A stretch of 44,485 nucleotides of DNA from CAYUUP01 sp964447925 (GCA_964447925.1 CAYUUP010000002.1:1-44485); one strand, 5' to 3'; shown: positions 1 through 8,278, numbered from the stretch's first letter. Made by a program: numbers and translations. The notes: generated from the letters alone by a model not told the origin.

Positions 1-287
1 TTGTTCACCAGGATATCCACCCGGCCGAACTTCTCCACGGTCTTTTTCACCAGATTTTCCCGGGCGGCGGAACTGGTGACATCGGTGGCCACGCCAAGGG
101 CCTTGCCGCCCTCGGCTTCAATCTCTGCCGCAACGGCGTCGCAGGCCTCCTGCTTGCGGCCGGTGATGACCACGGACGCTCCATAAGCGGCCATGGTGCG
201 GGCAATAGCGTTGCCGATGCCACGGGTAGATCCCGTGATGATTGCGACCTTGCCAGTCAGCTCATAGGAGGGGAGGGTAAAAGCCAT
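1..287 (-). CDS. SDR-family oxidoreductase, N-terminal part (runs off the window)
   Basis: Translation of the minus strand from ATG at 287 gives about 95 residues of a classical short-chain dehydrogenase/reductase. The dinucleotide-binding motif TGSTRGIG lies at about residues 19-26, a GRK basic patch that could favour NADP follows strand 2, and DILVN near the window edge is the start of the NNAG strand. The catalytic Ser-Tyr-Lys triad would lie beyond base 1, so the substrate cannot be judged. FabG-like, gluconate or polyol dehydrogenases are all possible. The start is supported by AAAGGAG about 9 nt upstream and by its own promoter (372-400). No neighbour hints at a pathway. Confidence 0.85.
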   Translation of the reverse strand, partial: MAFTLPSYELTGKVAIITGSTRGIGNAIARTMAAYGASVVITGRKQEACDAVAAEIEAEGGKALGVATDVTSSAARENLVKKTVEKFGRVDILVN

Positions 288-323
288 ATTGATCAGTCTC
301 CTTTGCAAAAAAAATATATCATC

Positions 324-356
324 GCGCCAGGCTCCCGCTGGAATGTGCGCCAGGCT
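324..356. repeat. 10-bp direct repeat in the SDR leader
   Basis: GCGCCAGGCT occurs at 324-333 and again at 347-356, 23 bp start to start (about two helical turns). Both copies lie between the SDR promoter and its start codon. They could be an operator or a chance duplication; no regulator gene is beside them. Confidence 0.4.
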
Positions 357-371
357 ACCTTGTTTATATCC

Positions 372-400
372 AGTATAGCATAATTCAAAAGACTTTGCAA
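372..400 (-). promoter_or_regulatory. Sigma-A type promoter for the SDR gene
   Basis: On the minus strand TTGCAA (395-400) and TATACT (372-377) are separated by exactly 17 bp. The start codon lies about 80 nt downstream. Confidence 0.65.
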
Positions 401-426
401 CAGCAGATTTCTCAGATCTGCGACGC

Positions 427-468
427 TGTGGCAAAAGCGGTTCGGTTGCGCCGATCTTCTTTGCCACA
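427..468. repeat. 9-bp inverted repeat between divergent promoters
   Basis: TGTGGCAAA at 427-435 and TTTGCCACA at 460-468 are perfect inverted copies with 24 bp between. They sit between the minus-strand promoter at 372-400 and the plus-strand promoter at 506-534, so a shared operator is possible. A weak hairpin with no function is the alternative. Confidence 0.4.
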
Positions 469-505
469 TCATGACCCCCATTTACGAAAATTTAACAAAA
501 AGCGG

Positions 506-534
506 TTGCGGCGCATCGAAAAGGATGCTATAAT
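506..534 (+). promoter_or_regulatory. Sigma-A type promoter for the 50-aa membrane peptide
   Basis: TTGCGG (506-511), a 17-bp spacer and a perfect TATAAT (529-534) precede the small open reading frame by about 45 nt. Confidence 0.7.
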
Positions 535-580
535 ATATTGTAAAAGAGGATTTTCTGAACTTCACGAAGGGGTGAACGTA

Positions 581-733
581 ATGGTAACTTTCATTGCAAT
601 AGTAGGCATTATCCTGATCGTGCTTTTGTTGCGGTTTTTCCTTTCCTGTTTCATCACGGGCATCCAAATCCTTCTCCACCCATTCAAAGACTCCAAAGGA
701 AAGGTTTGGAATAAGTGGGAGGCAGATCTGTGA
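581..733 (+). CDS. Small single-span membrane protein, 50 aa, unknown function
   Basis: I do not recognise a family. The start ATG at 581 is chosen because AAGGGGTG lies 6-8 nt upstream and a consensus promoter (506-534) precedes it; a longer in-frame reading from 395 would begin upstream of that promoter. Residues about 4-27 form one strongly hydrophobic helix rich in Ile, Val, Leu and Phe. It is followed by a basic, aromatic tail ending in WNKWEADL, suggesting a cytoplasmic or interfacial C-terminus. A terminator-like hairpin (769-807) closes the unit, so it appears to be a monocistronic small membrane protein. Confidence 0.6.
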   Translation: MVTFIAIVGIILIVLLLRFFLSCFITGIQILLHPFKDSKGKVWNKWEADL

Positions 734-768
734 GTTCTGCGCCTTTGCAAGGCTGGTTCTTCAAACGG

Positions 769-807
769 CAGCGTCCTGTCAGCGGGGCGCTGTTTTTATT
801 TCTTTTT
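769..807 (+). terminator. Rho-independent terminator after the small membrane protein gene
   Basis: CAGCGTCC (769-776) pairs with GGGCGCTG (785-792) around an 8-nt loop with one G-U pair, and a T-rich run follows immediately. Confidence 0.75.
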
Positions 808-977
808 CAGCCCGTTTCTCCGGGCGTATAGAGCCATAGAGCAAGGCGGCGCTGCCTGTCGCGGGCAATATCCTTATGCGGCCGCGCACTGTTCTGGCGC
901 TTTGTAAAACGGATTTGCGTACAACCTCAAAAATCCAAATCAATTGTCCGCTCTGGCAGAGCGCCCAGACTCTGACC

Positions 978-1006
978 TTGAATCGTATGCGGCGCTGTGC
1001 TATAAT
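978..1006 (+). promoter_or_regulatory. Sigma-A type promoter for recO-mutS2
   Basis: TTGAAT (978-983), a 17-bp spacer and TATAAT (1001-1006) lie 34 nt before the recO start. Confidence 0.75.
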
Positions 1007-1039
1007 ACTGTTATTGCGAAGCAAAGGGGGTGGCATCCT

Positions 1040-1801
1040 ATGCATATGCAGACAGAGGGAATCGTCCTCCGGGAGGTCAGCTATAAAGAGGCGGACAAGA
1101 TTTTAACCGTCCTGACCCGCAAAGGGGGCAAAATGACCCTTTCTGCCCGGAACTGCCGCCGTGCCAAAAGCCAACTGGCCGCCTCCGCCCAGCTGCTGGT
1201 CTACTCCGACCTGACACTGTATGAATACCAGGGCCGGTGGGCCGTCAAGGAGGCGGCTGTGCTGCGGGACTTTGACGGTGTCCGAGGCTCACTGGAAAAG
1301 CTGGCACTGGCCTCCTATCTGGCAGAACTGACGGAGTGTGTCACCCAGGATGAGGAACCCGCCCCGGACATTCTCTCTCTGCTGCTGAATTCCCTTCACG
1401 CTTTGGACGCCCTGAACCGCCCTTTGCCGCTGGTGAAGGCCTCCTTTGAGCTGAAGCTAATGTGCCTTGCAGGATATCAGCCCCGGCTGGATGTCTGCGC
1501 CGTCTGCGGCAAAACTCCGGAAGAACCTCGGCTGCATCTGCAGGGCGGCGTTCTCCACTGTCCCGGCTGCAGGGCTGCCCTAGGGGAAGGCGTCTCTCTG
1601 CCTTTGAACCGGGATGCCCTGGCCGCCATGCGCCGTGTGGCGGAGGGTGACCCCCGGCGGCTCTTCTCCTTCCGGTTGGCGGGAGAGGGCATGGAACAGA
1701 TGACGGCAGCCTGCGAGGGCTTTGTGGCTGCTCAGCTGGAGCGTGGCTTCCGCACACTGGACTTCTGGAAACAAATCACTTGGACAGGTGAGACACTATG
1801 A
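1040..1801 (+). CDS. recO: DNA repair protein RecO, 253 aa
   Basis: RecO is the recombination mediator that anneals single strands and helps load RecA at gaps with RecR. The N-terminal OB fold begins with the typical IVLREVSYKEADKILTV stretch (about residues 6-22). A zinc site is visible as C153, C156, C174 and C177. The length fits the family (about 240-260 aa). The start ATG at 1040 is preceded by AAAGGGGGTGG. A second ATG six bases later is possible, and the in-frame extension back to 944 covers the promoter and is rejected. The stop overlaps the mutS2 start in an ATGA, indicating translational coupling. Confidence 0.93.
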   Translation: MHMQTEGIVLREVSYKEADKILTVLTRKGGKMTLSARNCRRAKSQLAASAQLLVYSDLTLYEYQGRWAVKEAAVLRDFDGVRGSLEKLALASYLAELTECVTQDEEPAPDILSLLLNSLHALDALNRPLPLVKASFELKLMCLAGYQPRLDVCAVCGKTPEEPRLHLQGGVLHCPGCRAALGEGVSLPLNRDALAAMRRVAEGDPRRLFSFRLAGEGMEQMTAACEGFVAAQLERGFRTLDFWKQITWTGETL

Positions 1802-4185
1802 CCGATTTAATGGAAAAATCCCTGAACACCCTGGAATACCCCCGGATTTTGGCCCTGCTGGCAGAGCAAGCCACCAGTGCCGAAGCCAAAGAGCGCATAC
1901 TGGCTCTGCGGCCCTGCGACAACCGGGATGATGCCACCTGCCTACTGGCGGAAACCACTGCTGCCCGGAGTATGACCGACCGGTGCGGGTATCCCTCCTT
2001 TCAGGGAGTCAAGCCGGTGGCAACCAGCCTCCAGCGGGCTGCGCTGGGCGGCGCGTTGAATCCCAGGGAGCTGCTGGATATCGCCGGGGTGCTGCGGTGT
2101 ACCCGGAATATCCGCTCCTACCGGGACGGGCAGGAGGAGGCTTCCTGCATTGACCATTTTTTCCGATCCCTCTGCCCGGACAAAGGGCTGGAGGAGCGCA
2201 TCACCGGGGCTGTTCTCTCAGAGGAGGAGATTGCCGATAGTGCCAGCCCCAGGCTAGCCGACCTGCGGAGACACATCCGCTCTGCTTCCGGCAAGGCCCG
2301 TGAGGTGCTGCAAGGCTTGATCTCCTCCTCGGCGGTGAAATACTTACAGGAGCCAATTATTACCATCCGCTCCGACCGCTTTGTAGTGCCGGTGAAAGCG
2401 GAGTACCGGGCTAACGTCCCCGGTCTGGTGCATGATGTCTCCTCCTCCGGCTCCACCTTTTTTATTGAGCCGATGGGTGCTGTGAAGGCAAATAACCAGC
2501 TGCGGGAGCTGTTGGCCCAGGAGGAGGCGGAAATTCAGCGGATTTTGGCAGAGCTGTCCGCTCTGGTAGCAGAACGGCGGGAGGATATTGCCCTGAGTTA
2601 CGATCTCCTGGTCATGTTGGATATGATTTTTGCCCGTGCAAAACTCTCTGACCGGATGGGCGGCACAGAGCCAAGACTGTCCGATGACGGCAGCTTCTGC
2701 TTCCGTAAGGCCCGGCATCCCCTGCTAGACGCCAAAACCGCCGTCCCCATTGATTTGGAACTTGGCCGGGACTTTGACACTCTGGTGGTCACAGGCCCCA
2801 ACACTGGCGGCAAAACGGTGACACTAAAGACTGCCGGTCTTTTTGTCCTGATGGCCCAGACCGGCCTCCACCTCCCGGCAGGAGACGGCAGTTACTGCTC
2901 CGTCTACCAGCGGGTGCTGGCAGACATTGGAGATGAGCAGTCCATCGAGCAGTCCCTCTCCACTTTCTCCTCCCACATGACCAACATCGTCCAAATTCTG
3001 GCCGAGACGGACGAACATACGCTCTCTCTTTTTGACGAATTAGGGGCGGGCACTGATCCGGAAGAGGGAGCTGCTCTAGCTGTGGCCATTATTGAGGAGA
3101 GCCGAAGTCTGGGAGCTAAGGTCATGGCCACCACCCACTATGCGGAACTGAAGCTCTACGCCATGACCACGCAGGGCGTGTGCAACGCCTCCTGCGAATT
3201 TAACGTGGAAACACTGAGGCCTACCTATCGGCTGCTTATCGGCATCCCCGGCAAGTCCAACGCCTTTGCAATCTCCCGGCGGCTGGGTCTGCCCGACCAC
3301 ATCATTGATCGGGCAGAGCAGCGGATGAGTGAGGACAGTGTCCGCTTTGAGGATGTCATCAGCCAGCTGGAGGGCCAGCGGCAGCAGATGGAGCGCAGCC
3401 GCCAGGCAGCCGATGGCCTGCGCCGCCAGGCGGAGGAGGATGCCCAAAAGGCTTCAGATTATCGCCGCCGCCTGGAACAGGATCGGGAAAAAGAGCTGGC
3501 TCAGGCGCGGCAGCAGGCCCAGGCCATCCTCCGGGAGGCCCGTGAGATGTCCGATCTGGTACTCTCCGAGCTGACCGCCCTGCGCAAGCAGCAGAAGAAG
3601 GAGACAGACTGGCAGGAGGTGAACCGCCGCACCAGCGAGGTGCGTCGCCTGCTGAATGATGCCCAGCGCAGCCTGTCCGACGCCGTCCCGCAGGAGGAGG
3701 CCCCTCCCTCCACCAGGCCCGCACGACAGGGTGATGTGGTGGAAATTTTGAACCTGGGTACCCGTGCAGAGGTGGTGTCCGTAGGAAAGGACAACACCCT
3801 GCAGCTGAGGGCGGGCATTATGAACGTTACTGCCCGCCAGGATGAGGTGCGGGTCATTGAGGGGGCGGCAGAAGCCGCAAAAAAGCAGGCCCAACGCCAG
3901 GCCAGCCGTGCCAGCCGCCAGCTCCGCTCCGCTGGGGCTGGGGCCGAACTGGATATCCGCGGCATGATGACTGACGAATGTACCGGCGTCATAGACCGCT
4001 TTCTGGACGATGCCCTGCTGGCCCGACTACCCTCTGTCACCATCATCCATGGCAAGGGAACCGGCGCTCTGCGACGGGCCGTCCACCAGCACTTGAAGGG
4101 CAGCCGCTATGTAAAATCCTTCCGCCTGGGACGCTACGGTGAAGGGGAAGCCGGGGTCACTGTGGTGGAACTGAGAGGAGACTGA
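1798..4185 (+). CDS. mutS2: Endonuclease/ribosome-rescue ATPase MutS2, 795 aa
   Basis: MutS2 lacks the mismatch-recognition domains of MutS and is linked to suppression of recombination. In Bacillus subtilis it has also been assigned a role in splitting collided ribosomes. The core ATPase shows Walker A GPNTGGKT at about residue 335 and Walker B FDELGAGTDP at about 410. A long Arg/Gln/Glu-rich coiled coil follows (about 515-640). The C-terminal Smr nuclease domain shows LDIRG at about 717 and HGKGTG at about 750. The length is normal for the family. It overlaps recO by 4 nt and shares its promoter. Confidence 0.95.
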   Translation: MTDLMEKSLNTLEYPRILALLAEQATSAEAKERILALRPCDNRDDATCLLAETTAARSMTDRCGYPSFQGVKPVATSLQRAALGGALNPRELLDIAGVLRCTRNIRSYRDGQEEASCIDHFFRSLCPDKGLEERITGAVLSEEEIADSASPRLADLRRHIRSASGKAREVLQGLISSSAVKYLQEPIITIRSDRFVVPVKAEYRANVPGLVHDVSSSGSTFFIEPMGAVKANNQLRELLAQEEAEIQRILAELSALVAERREDIALSYDLLVMLDMIFARAKLSDRMGGTEPRLSDDGSFCFRKARHPLLDAKTAVPIDLELGRDFDTLVVTGPNTGGKTVTLKTAGLFVLMAQTGLHLPAGDGSYCSVYQRVLADIGDEQSIEQSLSTFSSHMTNIVQILAETDEHTLSLFDELGAGTDPEEGAALAVAIIEESRSLGAKVMATTHYAELKLYAMTTQGVCNASCEFNVETLRPTYRLLIGIPGKSNAFAISRRLGLPDHIIDRAEQRMSEDSVRFEDVISQLEGQRQQMERSRQAADGLRRQAEEDAQKASDYRRRLEQDREKELAQARQQAQAILREAREMSDLVLSELTALRKQQKKETDWQEVNRRTSEVRRLLNDAQRSLSDAVPQEEAPPSTRPARQGDVVEILNLGTRAEVVSVGKDNTLQLRAGIMNVTARQDEVRVIEGAAEAAKKQAQRQASRASRQLRSAGAGAELDIRGMMTDECTGVIDRFLDDALLARLPSVTIIHGKGTGALRRAVHQHLKGSRYVKSFRLGRYGEGEAGVTVVELRGD

Positions 4186-4235
4186 AAATAGGAATACTAC
4201 TCTAAAACCGGCAGATAACTTTGTTGAAATTGCCG

Positions 4236-4264
4236 TTGACGGCGGGCCGTTCTTTTGGTATGCT
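4236..4264 (+). promoter_or_regulatory. Sigma-A type promoter for the HPr-like gene
   Basis: TTGACG (4236-4241), a 17-bp spacer and TATGCT (4259-4264) lie 29 nt before the ATG, giving this small gene its own transcription start. Confidence 0.7.
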
Positions 4265-4293
4265 ATAGGCAGTACATTTCGGGGGGAATACCA

Positions 4294-4563
4294 ATGACCA
4301 TTAAAACCGTTAGTGCCAGCAACGCCGCCGGCCTGTCCACTGCGCCAACCACCTTCTTTGTCCGCAAGGCCAATGAATTTAAGTGTTCCATCTGGGTGGA
4401 GCGGGAAGAACGTCGGGTTAATGCCAAAAGCATGCTGGGCATCCTCTCCCTGAAAATCGGCAAGGGTGAGGCATTTAATCTGATTGCCGATGGTCCGGAT
4501 GAAGCGGAGGCCGTGGACGCTCTGGAGAATCTGCTCGCCAGCGGCCTTTCAGATGAAGTGTAA
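4294..4563 (+). CDS. HPr-fold protein lacking the catalytic His (Crh-like), 89 aa
   Basis: The whole protein aligns with the HPr phosphocarrier fold without gaps. The regulatory-serine region VNAKSMLGILSL is intact, with Ser at position 46, the residue phosphorylated by HPr kinase in Firmicutes. The catalytic loop, normally GLHARPA, reads GLSTAPT here: His15 is Ser and Arg17 is Ala, so phosphotransfer from enzyme I should be impossible. This parallels Bacillus Crh, where His15 is Gln and only Ser46 is used. The start ATG at 4294 is preceded by a G-rich site (GGGGGGA). It lies between mutS2 and uvrC. A role in carbon-catabolite signalling is inferred from residues only; no PTS gene is nearby. 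Confidence 0.85.
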   Translation: MTIKTVSASNAAGLSTAPTTFFVRKANEFKCSIWVEREERRVNAKSMLGILSLKIGKGEAFNLIADGPDEAEAVDALENLLASGLSDEV

Positions 4564-4577
4564 ATGGAGCCTGAACC

Positions 4578-4607
4578 GGGGCGCCGCCGTTGGCGGCGTC
4601 CCTTTCC
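4578..4607 (+). terminator. Strong GC hairpin after the HPr-like gene
   Basis: GGGGCGCCGCC (4578-4588) pairs with GGCGGCGTCCC (4592-4602) over 11 bp around a 3-nt loop, with one G-U pair. Only a short TTTCC follows, so it may be a leaky terminator between this gene and uvrC. Confidence 0.5.
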
Positions 4608-4634
4608 ATATCTGAGGGAAAAGAGGCAAACACC

Positions 4635-6470
4635 TTGACCAGAGAAGAACTAAAGACCAAGGCCCACAGCCTGCCCCTCCAGCCCGGCGTTTATATTATG
4701 ATGGACGTCACAGGCCAGGTCATCTATGTAGGCAAAGCCAAGGCACTGAAAAACCGGGTCAGCCAGTATTTTCAGGACTCCTCTGCCCACAACGAAAAAA
4801 CCCGCGCCATGGTGTCTCAGATTGATCATTTCGATGTCATTCTGGCGGGCAGTGAGTTTGAGGCCCTGGTGCTGGAGTGTTCCCTCATCAAGCGCCATCG
4901 CCCCCGGTATAATATCCTGCTGAAGGATGACAAGGGCTATCCCTATGTCCGCCTGTCAGCGGAGGAGTACCCCCGCTTTTCCCTGGCCAACCGCCGGGAG
5001 GAGGACGGAGCGGAGTATTTTGGCCCCTTCGGCAGCCGGGGGGCCACCAAGAATATGCTGGAGGCAGTGTCCTCAGCCCTGCGTCTTCCCATCTGCGGCC
5101 GGAAGTTCCCACGGGATATTGGCCGGGAGCGCCCCTGCTTGAATTGGGATATGAACCGCTGCCAGGGCTGGTGTCTGCCGGAGCATACCAGCGAGGAATA
5201 CCGTTGCCGGATAAACGAGGCCCGACAAATTTTAGATGGCAAATTCTCCCAGCTGGAGACGGAGCTGACCGCTGCTATGGAGGCTGCGGCGGAGGAGCTG
5301 CGCTTTGAGGAGGCCGCCCAGCTGCGGGACAGGCTCCAAGCTATCCGCCTGCTGAGCAGCCGCCAGAAGGTAATTTCCGGCCTGCTGGCGGATACTGATG
5401 TCTGCGGCCTTTACCAAGGCGAGGCAAAAAGCTGCTTTGCCGTCCTGCACTTTCAGGCGGGAGAGCTGGCCGCACGGGACATTGATATCTTCCCCACTCC
5501 GCTGGAGGAGTTATCGGAGCTATTGTCCGCGCTGGTGAAGCAATATTACGGCAACAGGGGCCATCTGCCCCGCACCATTCTGCTTCCAAGGGACTTCGAC
5601 GACAGAGCCGATGTGGAGCGGCTTCTGTGCCAGAACGCCGGACATCGGGTGGATTTGGCCATCCCCCAGCGGGGGGACAAGGTGAAGCTCATCAGGATGG
5701 CGGAAAACAATGCCGCCGATGAGGTGAGAAGGGCCACCAGCCAGGAGGAACGGCGCAGCAAGCTGATGACGCTGCTGGGTAATACTCTGGGGCTGAAAGG
5801 GCTGCCGCACAGAATTGAGGCCTACGACATCTCCAACACCGGCTCCAGCGATATCGTAGCCGCCATGACCGTCTTCCTGGATGGCCGCCCCCTGAAGCGG
5901 GACTACCGCTGCTTCAAATTGAAGGACATGATCGCCCCGGATGACTATGCTGCTATGAAACAGGTGCTGACCCGCCGGTTCCGGCGATATCTGGATGGAA
6001 GCCGGGGCTTTGAGGAGAAGCCCGACCTGCTGCTGATGGACGGCGGACTGGGGCAGGTTCACGCCGCCCAGGAGGCTCTGGGAGAGTTGGGGCTCTCCCT
6101 TCCGGTCTTTGGCATGGTGAAGGATGACCGCCACCGCACCCGCGGGCTGGTGGGGCCGGACGGCCGGGAGGTAGGACTCTCCGGCACCCATCTGTTTGCC
6201 CTAATCGGCCGCATTCAGGAGGAAACTCACAATACTGCCATCAGCTTCCATCGCAGCCAGCACGCCGATCACAGCCGCGCCTCTCAGCTGGACGCCATCC
6301 CCGGCGTGGGGCAGGCCCGGAAAGCGGCGCTGCTGAAGCACTTCAAGAGCATAAAGGCCATCCGGGCCGCTTCTCTGGAGGAACTAGCCGCTGCCGTACC
6401 CAGGAATACCGCCGCCGCCGTCTACCAATACTACCACGGGACGGGCTACAACACCCCGCCCACCCCCTAA
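4635..6470 (+). CDS. uvrC: Excinuclease ABC subunit C (UvrC), 611 aa
   Basis: UvrC makes both incisions in nucleotide excision repair after UvrAB has located damage. Domains in order: an N-terminal GIY-YIG nuclease (PGVYIMMD ... VIYVGKA, about residues 17-40); a cysteine cluster (C-x13-C-x7-C-x3-C, about 152-178) like the [4Fe-4S] site reported for E. coli UvrC; a UVR helix pair (about 210-245); an RNase-H-like endonuclease domain; and a helix-hairpin-helix C-terminus (IPGVGQARK, about 560). I chose TTG at 4635 because AAGAGG lies 8 nt upstream and homology begins right after it. An upstream TTG would fall within the hairpin at 4578-4607. Confidence 0.93.
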   Translation: MTREELKTKAHSLPLQPGVYIMMDVTGQVIYVGKAKALKNRVSQYFQDSSAHNEKTRAMVSQIDHFDVILAGSEFEALVLECSLIKRHRPRYNILLKDDKGYPYVRLSAEEYPRFSLANRREEDGAEYFGPFGSRGATKNMLEAVSSALRLPICGRKFPRDIGRERPCLNWDMNRCQGWCLPEHTSEEYRCRINEARQILDGKFSQLETELTAAMEAAAEELRFEEAAQLRDRLQAIRLLSSRQKVISGLLADTDVCGLYQGEAKSCFAVLHFQAGELAARDIDIFPTPLEELSELLSALVKQYYGNRGHLPRTILLPRDFDDRADVERLLCQNAGHRVDLAIPQRGDKVKLIRMAENNAADEVRRATSQEERRSKLMTLLGNTLGLKGLPHRIEAYDISNTGSSDIVAAMTVFLDGRPLKRDYRCFKLKDMIAPDDYAAMKQVLTRRFRRYLDGSRGFEEKPDLLLMDGGLGQVHAAQEALGELGLSLPVFGMVKDDRHRTRGLVGPDGREVGLSGTHLFALIGRIQEETHNTAISFHRSQHADHSRASQLDAIPGVGQARKAALLKHFKSIKAIRAASLEELAAAVPRNTAAAVYQYYHGTGYNTPPTP

Positions 6471-6481
6471 GGAACGCGAAC

Positions 6482-6503
6482 CAGGCGGCGGGAGGGCCGC
6501 CTG
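6482..6503 (+). terminator. Hairpin after uvrC
   Basis: CAGGCGGC (6482-6489) and GCCGCCTG (6496-6503) form a perfect 8-bp stem with a 6-nt loop, 12 nt after the uvrC stop. The tail is not T-rich, so termination may be partial. Confidence 0.4.
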
Positions 6504-6585
6504 TTAGAATCGGGACTGCGGTTCCAGCGCCGCTCATCGAGGCGCCCCACATAAGCATGACATCAGCCGCAAAGGAGAGAGCAAA

Positions 6586-7131
6586 ATGCGAGTGATTACA
6601 GGCAGCGCCAGGGGCTGCAGGTTGGGCGAGCTGCCCGGCCAGGACACCCGTCCCACTACCGACCGGGTGAAGGAGAGCGTGTTCAACATCCTGCAATTTG
6701 ACATTGAGGGCCGCCGGGTGCTGGATCTCTTTGCAGGTACTGGGCAGTTGGGCATTGAGTGTCTCTCCAGAGGGGCGGAGTCCTGCGTCTTTGTGGATCA
6801 AAGCCAGGCGGCGACAGCGCTGGTGCGCCGCAACCTGCGCCACACCGGACTGGAACGCCGGAGCCAAGTAATTCAGAGCGAAGCCGGACAATTTCTGGCC
6901 GCCTGCCGCCAGACCTTCCATCTGATTTTCCTCGACCCGCCTTATGCAGGGGATTTGCTGGGGAACACCATAAAAAAGATTGCAGCTGTTGACATTTTGG
7001 CGGATAATGGTATAATGGTATGCGAAAGTCCGGTAGATAAGACCCTGCCGGGTTTGCCCGTCCCCTACCACCGGGGCAAGGAGTATAGATACGGCAAGAT
7101 TAAAATCACGCTGTACCGAAAGGATGTTTAA
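6586..7131 (+). CDS. rsmD: 16S rRNA (guanine966-N2)-methyltransferase RsmD, 181 aa
   Basis: RsmD methylates G966 of 16S rRNA using S-adenosylmethionine. The typical start MRVITGSARGCRL is followed by TRPTTDRVKESVFNIL, a Rossmann motif VLDLFAGTGQLGIE (about residues 45-58) and the N2-methylase motif LDPPYAG (about 116-122). Length is normal. AAAGGAG lies 10 nt before the ATG. It is 3 nt from coaD, the usual Firmicutes pairing, so the two are co-transcribed. Confidence 0.93.
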   Translation: MRVITGSARGCRLGELPGQDTRPTTDRVKESVFNILQFDIEGRRVLDLFAGTGQLGIECLSRGAESCVFVDQSQAATALVRRNLRHTGLERRSQVIQSEAGQFLAACRQTFHLIFLDPPYAGDLLGNTIKKIAAVDILADNGIMVCESPVDKTLPGLPVPYHRGKEYRYGKIKITLYRKDV

Positions 7132-7134
7132 GCT

Positions 7135-7638
7135 ATGGCTATTGCCATCTATCCCGGCAGCTTTGACCCGGTGACCTTGGGCCACTTGGATATTATCAAG
7201 CGGGTTTCCCTCCACTTTGACAAGCTGGTAGTCTGTGTAATGGTCAATTCCACCAAGCGCGGCCTCTTTCAACACAGTGAGCGGGTGGACATGCTCCGCC
7301 GTGTGACACGGGATATCCCCAATGTGGAGATTGACTGCTCCAACATCCTTCTCAGCGATTACGCGCGCCAGCGGGGTGCCACAGCAGTGGTGAAGGGTCT
7401 GCGGGAGGTTTCTGACTTCGAGAAGGAGTTCCAGATGGCCCTCATCAACCGCAAGCTGAATCCGGAGCTGGAAACCTTTTTCCTGCCCGCACGGCAGAAC
7501 TTTACTTACCTCAGCTCCAGCATCGTCAAGGAGATGGCGGCCTATCAGGTCGATTTAACGGACTTCGTCCCCGGAGAGATCGTGGACGAGGTGGCAGAGC
7601 GGATGCAGCAGCATCTACGCCAACAGGAAGGGAGATAA
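7135..7638 (+). CDS. coaD: Phosphopantetheine adenylyltransferase CoaD, 167 aa
   Basis: CoaD joins 4'-phosphopantetheine and ATP to give dephospho-CoA, the penultimate step of coenzyme A synthesis. The nucleotidyltransferase motif YPGSFDPVTLGHLDII, with the T/HxGH signature, is at about residues 5-20, and the second motif YLSSSIVKEMA is at about 124-134, both as in the family. Length is typical (about 160 aa). GAAAGGATG upstream of the ATG overlaps the end of rsmD and serves as the ribosome site. Confidence 0.95.
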   Translation: MAIAIYPGSFDPVTLGHLDIIKRVSLHFDKLVVCVMVNSTKRGLFQHSERVDMLRRVTRDIPNVEIDCSNILLSDYARQRGATAVVKGLREVSDFEKEFQMALINRKLNPELETFFLPARQNFTYLSSSIVKEMAAYQVDLTDFVPGEIVDEVAERMQQHLRQQEGR

Positions 7639-7644
7639 CAGTCA

Positions 7645-8166
7645 ATGTCTAGCAGTGTAGAAGAATCCATGGACTTGCTCTATGAAATGATCGATACCGC
7701 CAAGAGCGTCCCCTTCAGCGATGACTGCCGTCTGGATCGCGATCGGGTGCTGGATCTGATGGATGACATCCGCAACCGCTTTCCCAAGGAGCTGGCGGAG
7801 GCCCGTAGGCTGGTGTCCGGGCGGGAGCAGTATATCGCAGACACCGAGAAAAAGGTCAAAGAGATGCGGAAAAAGGCAGAAGCTGACCTGGAGCAGCTGC
7901 TAAACAGCAACGACATCGTGGCCCGGGCCAAATCTAAGGCCAGAGAAATTCTGATAGACGCCCGTAAGGAAGCCGCAGAGGTGGTGCAGAAGTCCCAGGA
8001 GCAGGCCGCCACCCTGAACGCCGCTGCAGACCAGTACTGTGAGGATCTGCTGCGCCGGACAGATGAGGCCATTGCCGCCGCGCAAGAAGAGATTCGCCGC
8101 TCCCGGGCTCAATTCCAATCTGCCAGCGGCAAGCGCCGTCCCCCCGCTGGAGAAGCTGATTCTTAA
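7645..8166 (+). CDS. Coiled-coil protein of the coaD neighbourhood, 173 aa
   Basis: I recognise no enzyme domain. The sequence is almost entirely charged and helical (Glu, Lys, Arg, Ala) from about residue 40 onward. A central stretch, KAREILIDARKEAAEVVQKS, resembles the b-subunit stalk of F0 ATPase and DivIVA-type coiled coils, so automated annotation may call it ATPase-like. There is no transmembrane segment or nucleotide-binding motif. It follows coaD by 6 nt, which suggests the same operon, and a strong terminator ends the unit. A structural or cell-division scaffold role is a guess. Confidence 0.8.
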   Translation: MSSSVEESMDLLYEMIDTAKSVPFSDDCRLDRDRVLDLMDDIRNRFPKELAEARRLVSGREQYIADTEKKVKEMRKKAEADLEQLLNSNDIVARAKSKAREILIDARKEAAEVVQKSQEQAATLNAAADQYCEDLLRRTDEAIAAAQEEIRRSRAQFQSASGKRRPPAGEADS

Positions 8167-8175
8167 GGAAGCATC

Positions 8176-8216
8176 AGGGAGCCAGACCCGTGGCTGAGGT
8201 TTGGTTCCCTATTTTT
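8176..8216 (+). terminator. Rho-independent terminator of the rsmD-coaD operon
   Basis: AGGGAGCCAGACC (8176-8188) pairs over 13 positions with GGTTTGGTTCCCT (8198-8210), including G-U pairs, around a 9-nt loop, followed by ATTTTT. Confidence 0.85.
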
Positions 8217-8221
8217 ATCAA

Positions 8222-8278
8222 AACAGATCAATTTGAAACGGTTAATCGTTTCATCTGTTCCACCCAGTGGGTGGGAAC
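8222..8278. repeat. Nested inverted repeats upstream of the redox module
   Basis: TGAAACG (8234-8240) and CGTTTCA (8247-8253) are perfect inverted arms around GTTAAT. The outer arms AACAGA (8222-8227) and TCTGTT (8254-8259) extend the structure across a bulge. A second hairpin (ACCC AGT GGGT with flanking GTTCC/GGGAAC) follows at about 8257-8278. These could be an operator or an attenuator. No open reading frame in 8217-8545 looks real. Confidence 0.4.

Noticed and set aside
395..580. Upstream in-frame extension of the 50-aa membrane protein
   Set aside because: It begins before the promoter at 506-534 and has no ribosome site, whereas ATG 581 has both.
5520..7275. Minus-strand frames opposite uvrC, rsmD and coaD
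   Set aside because: Shadows of conserved genes; no domain recognised and no start signal.
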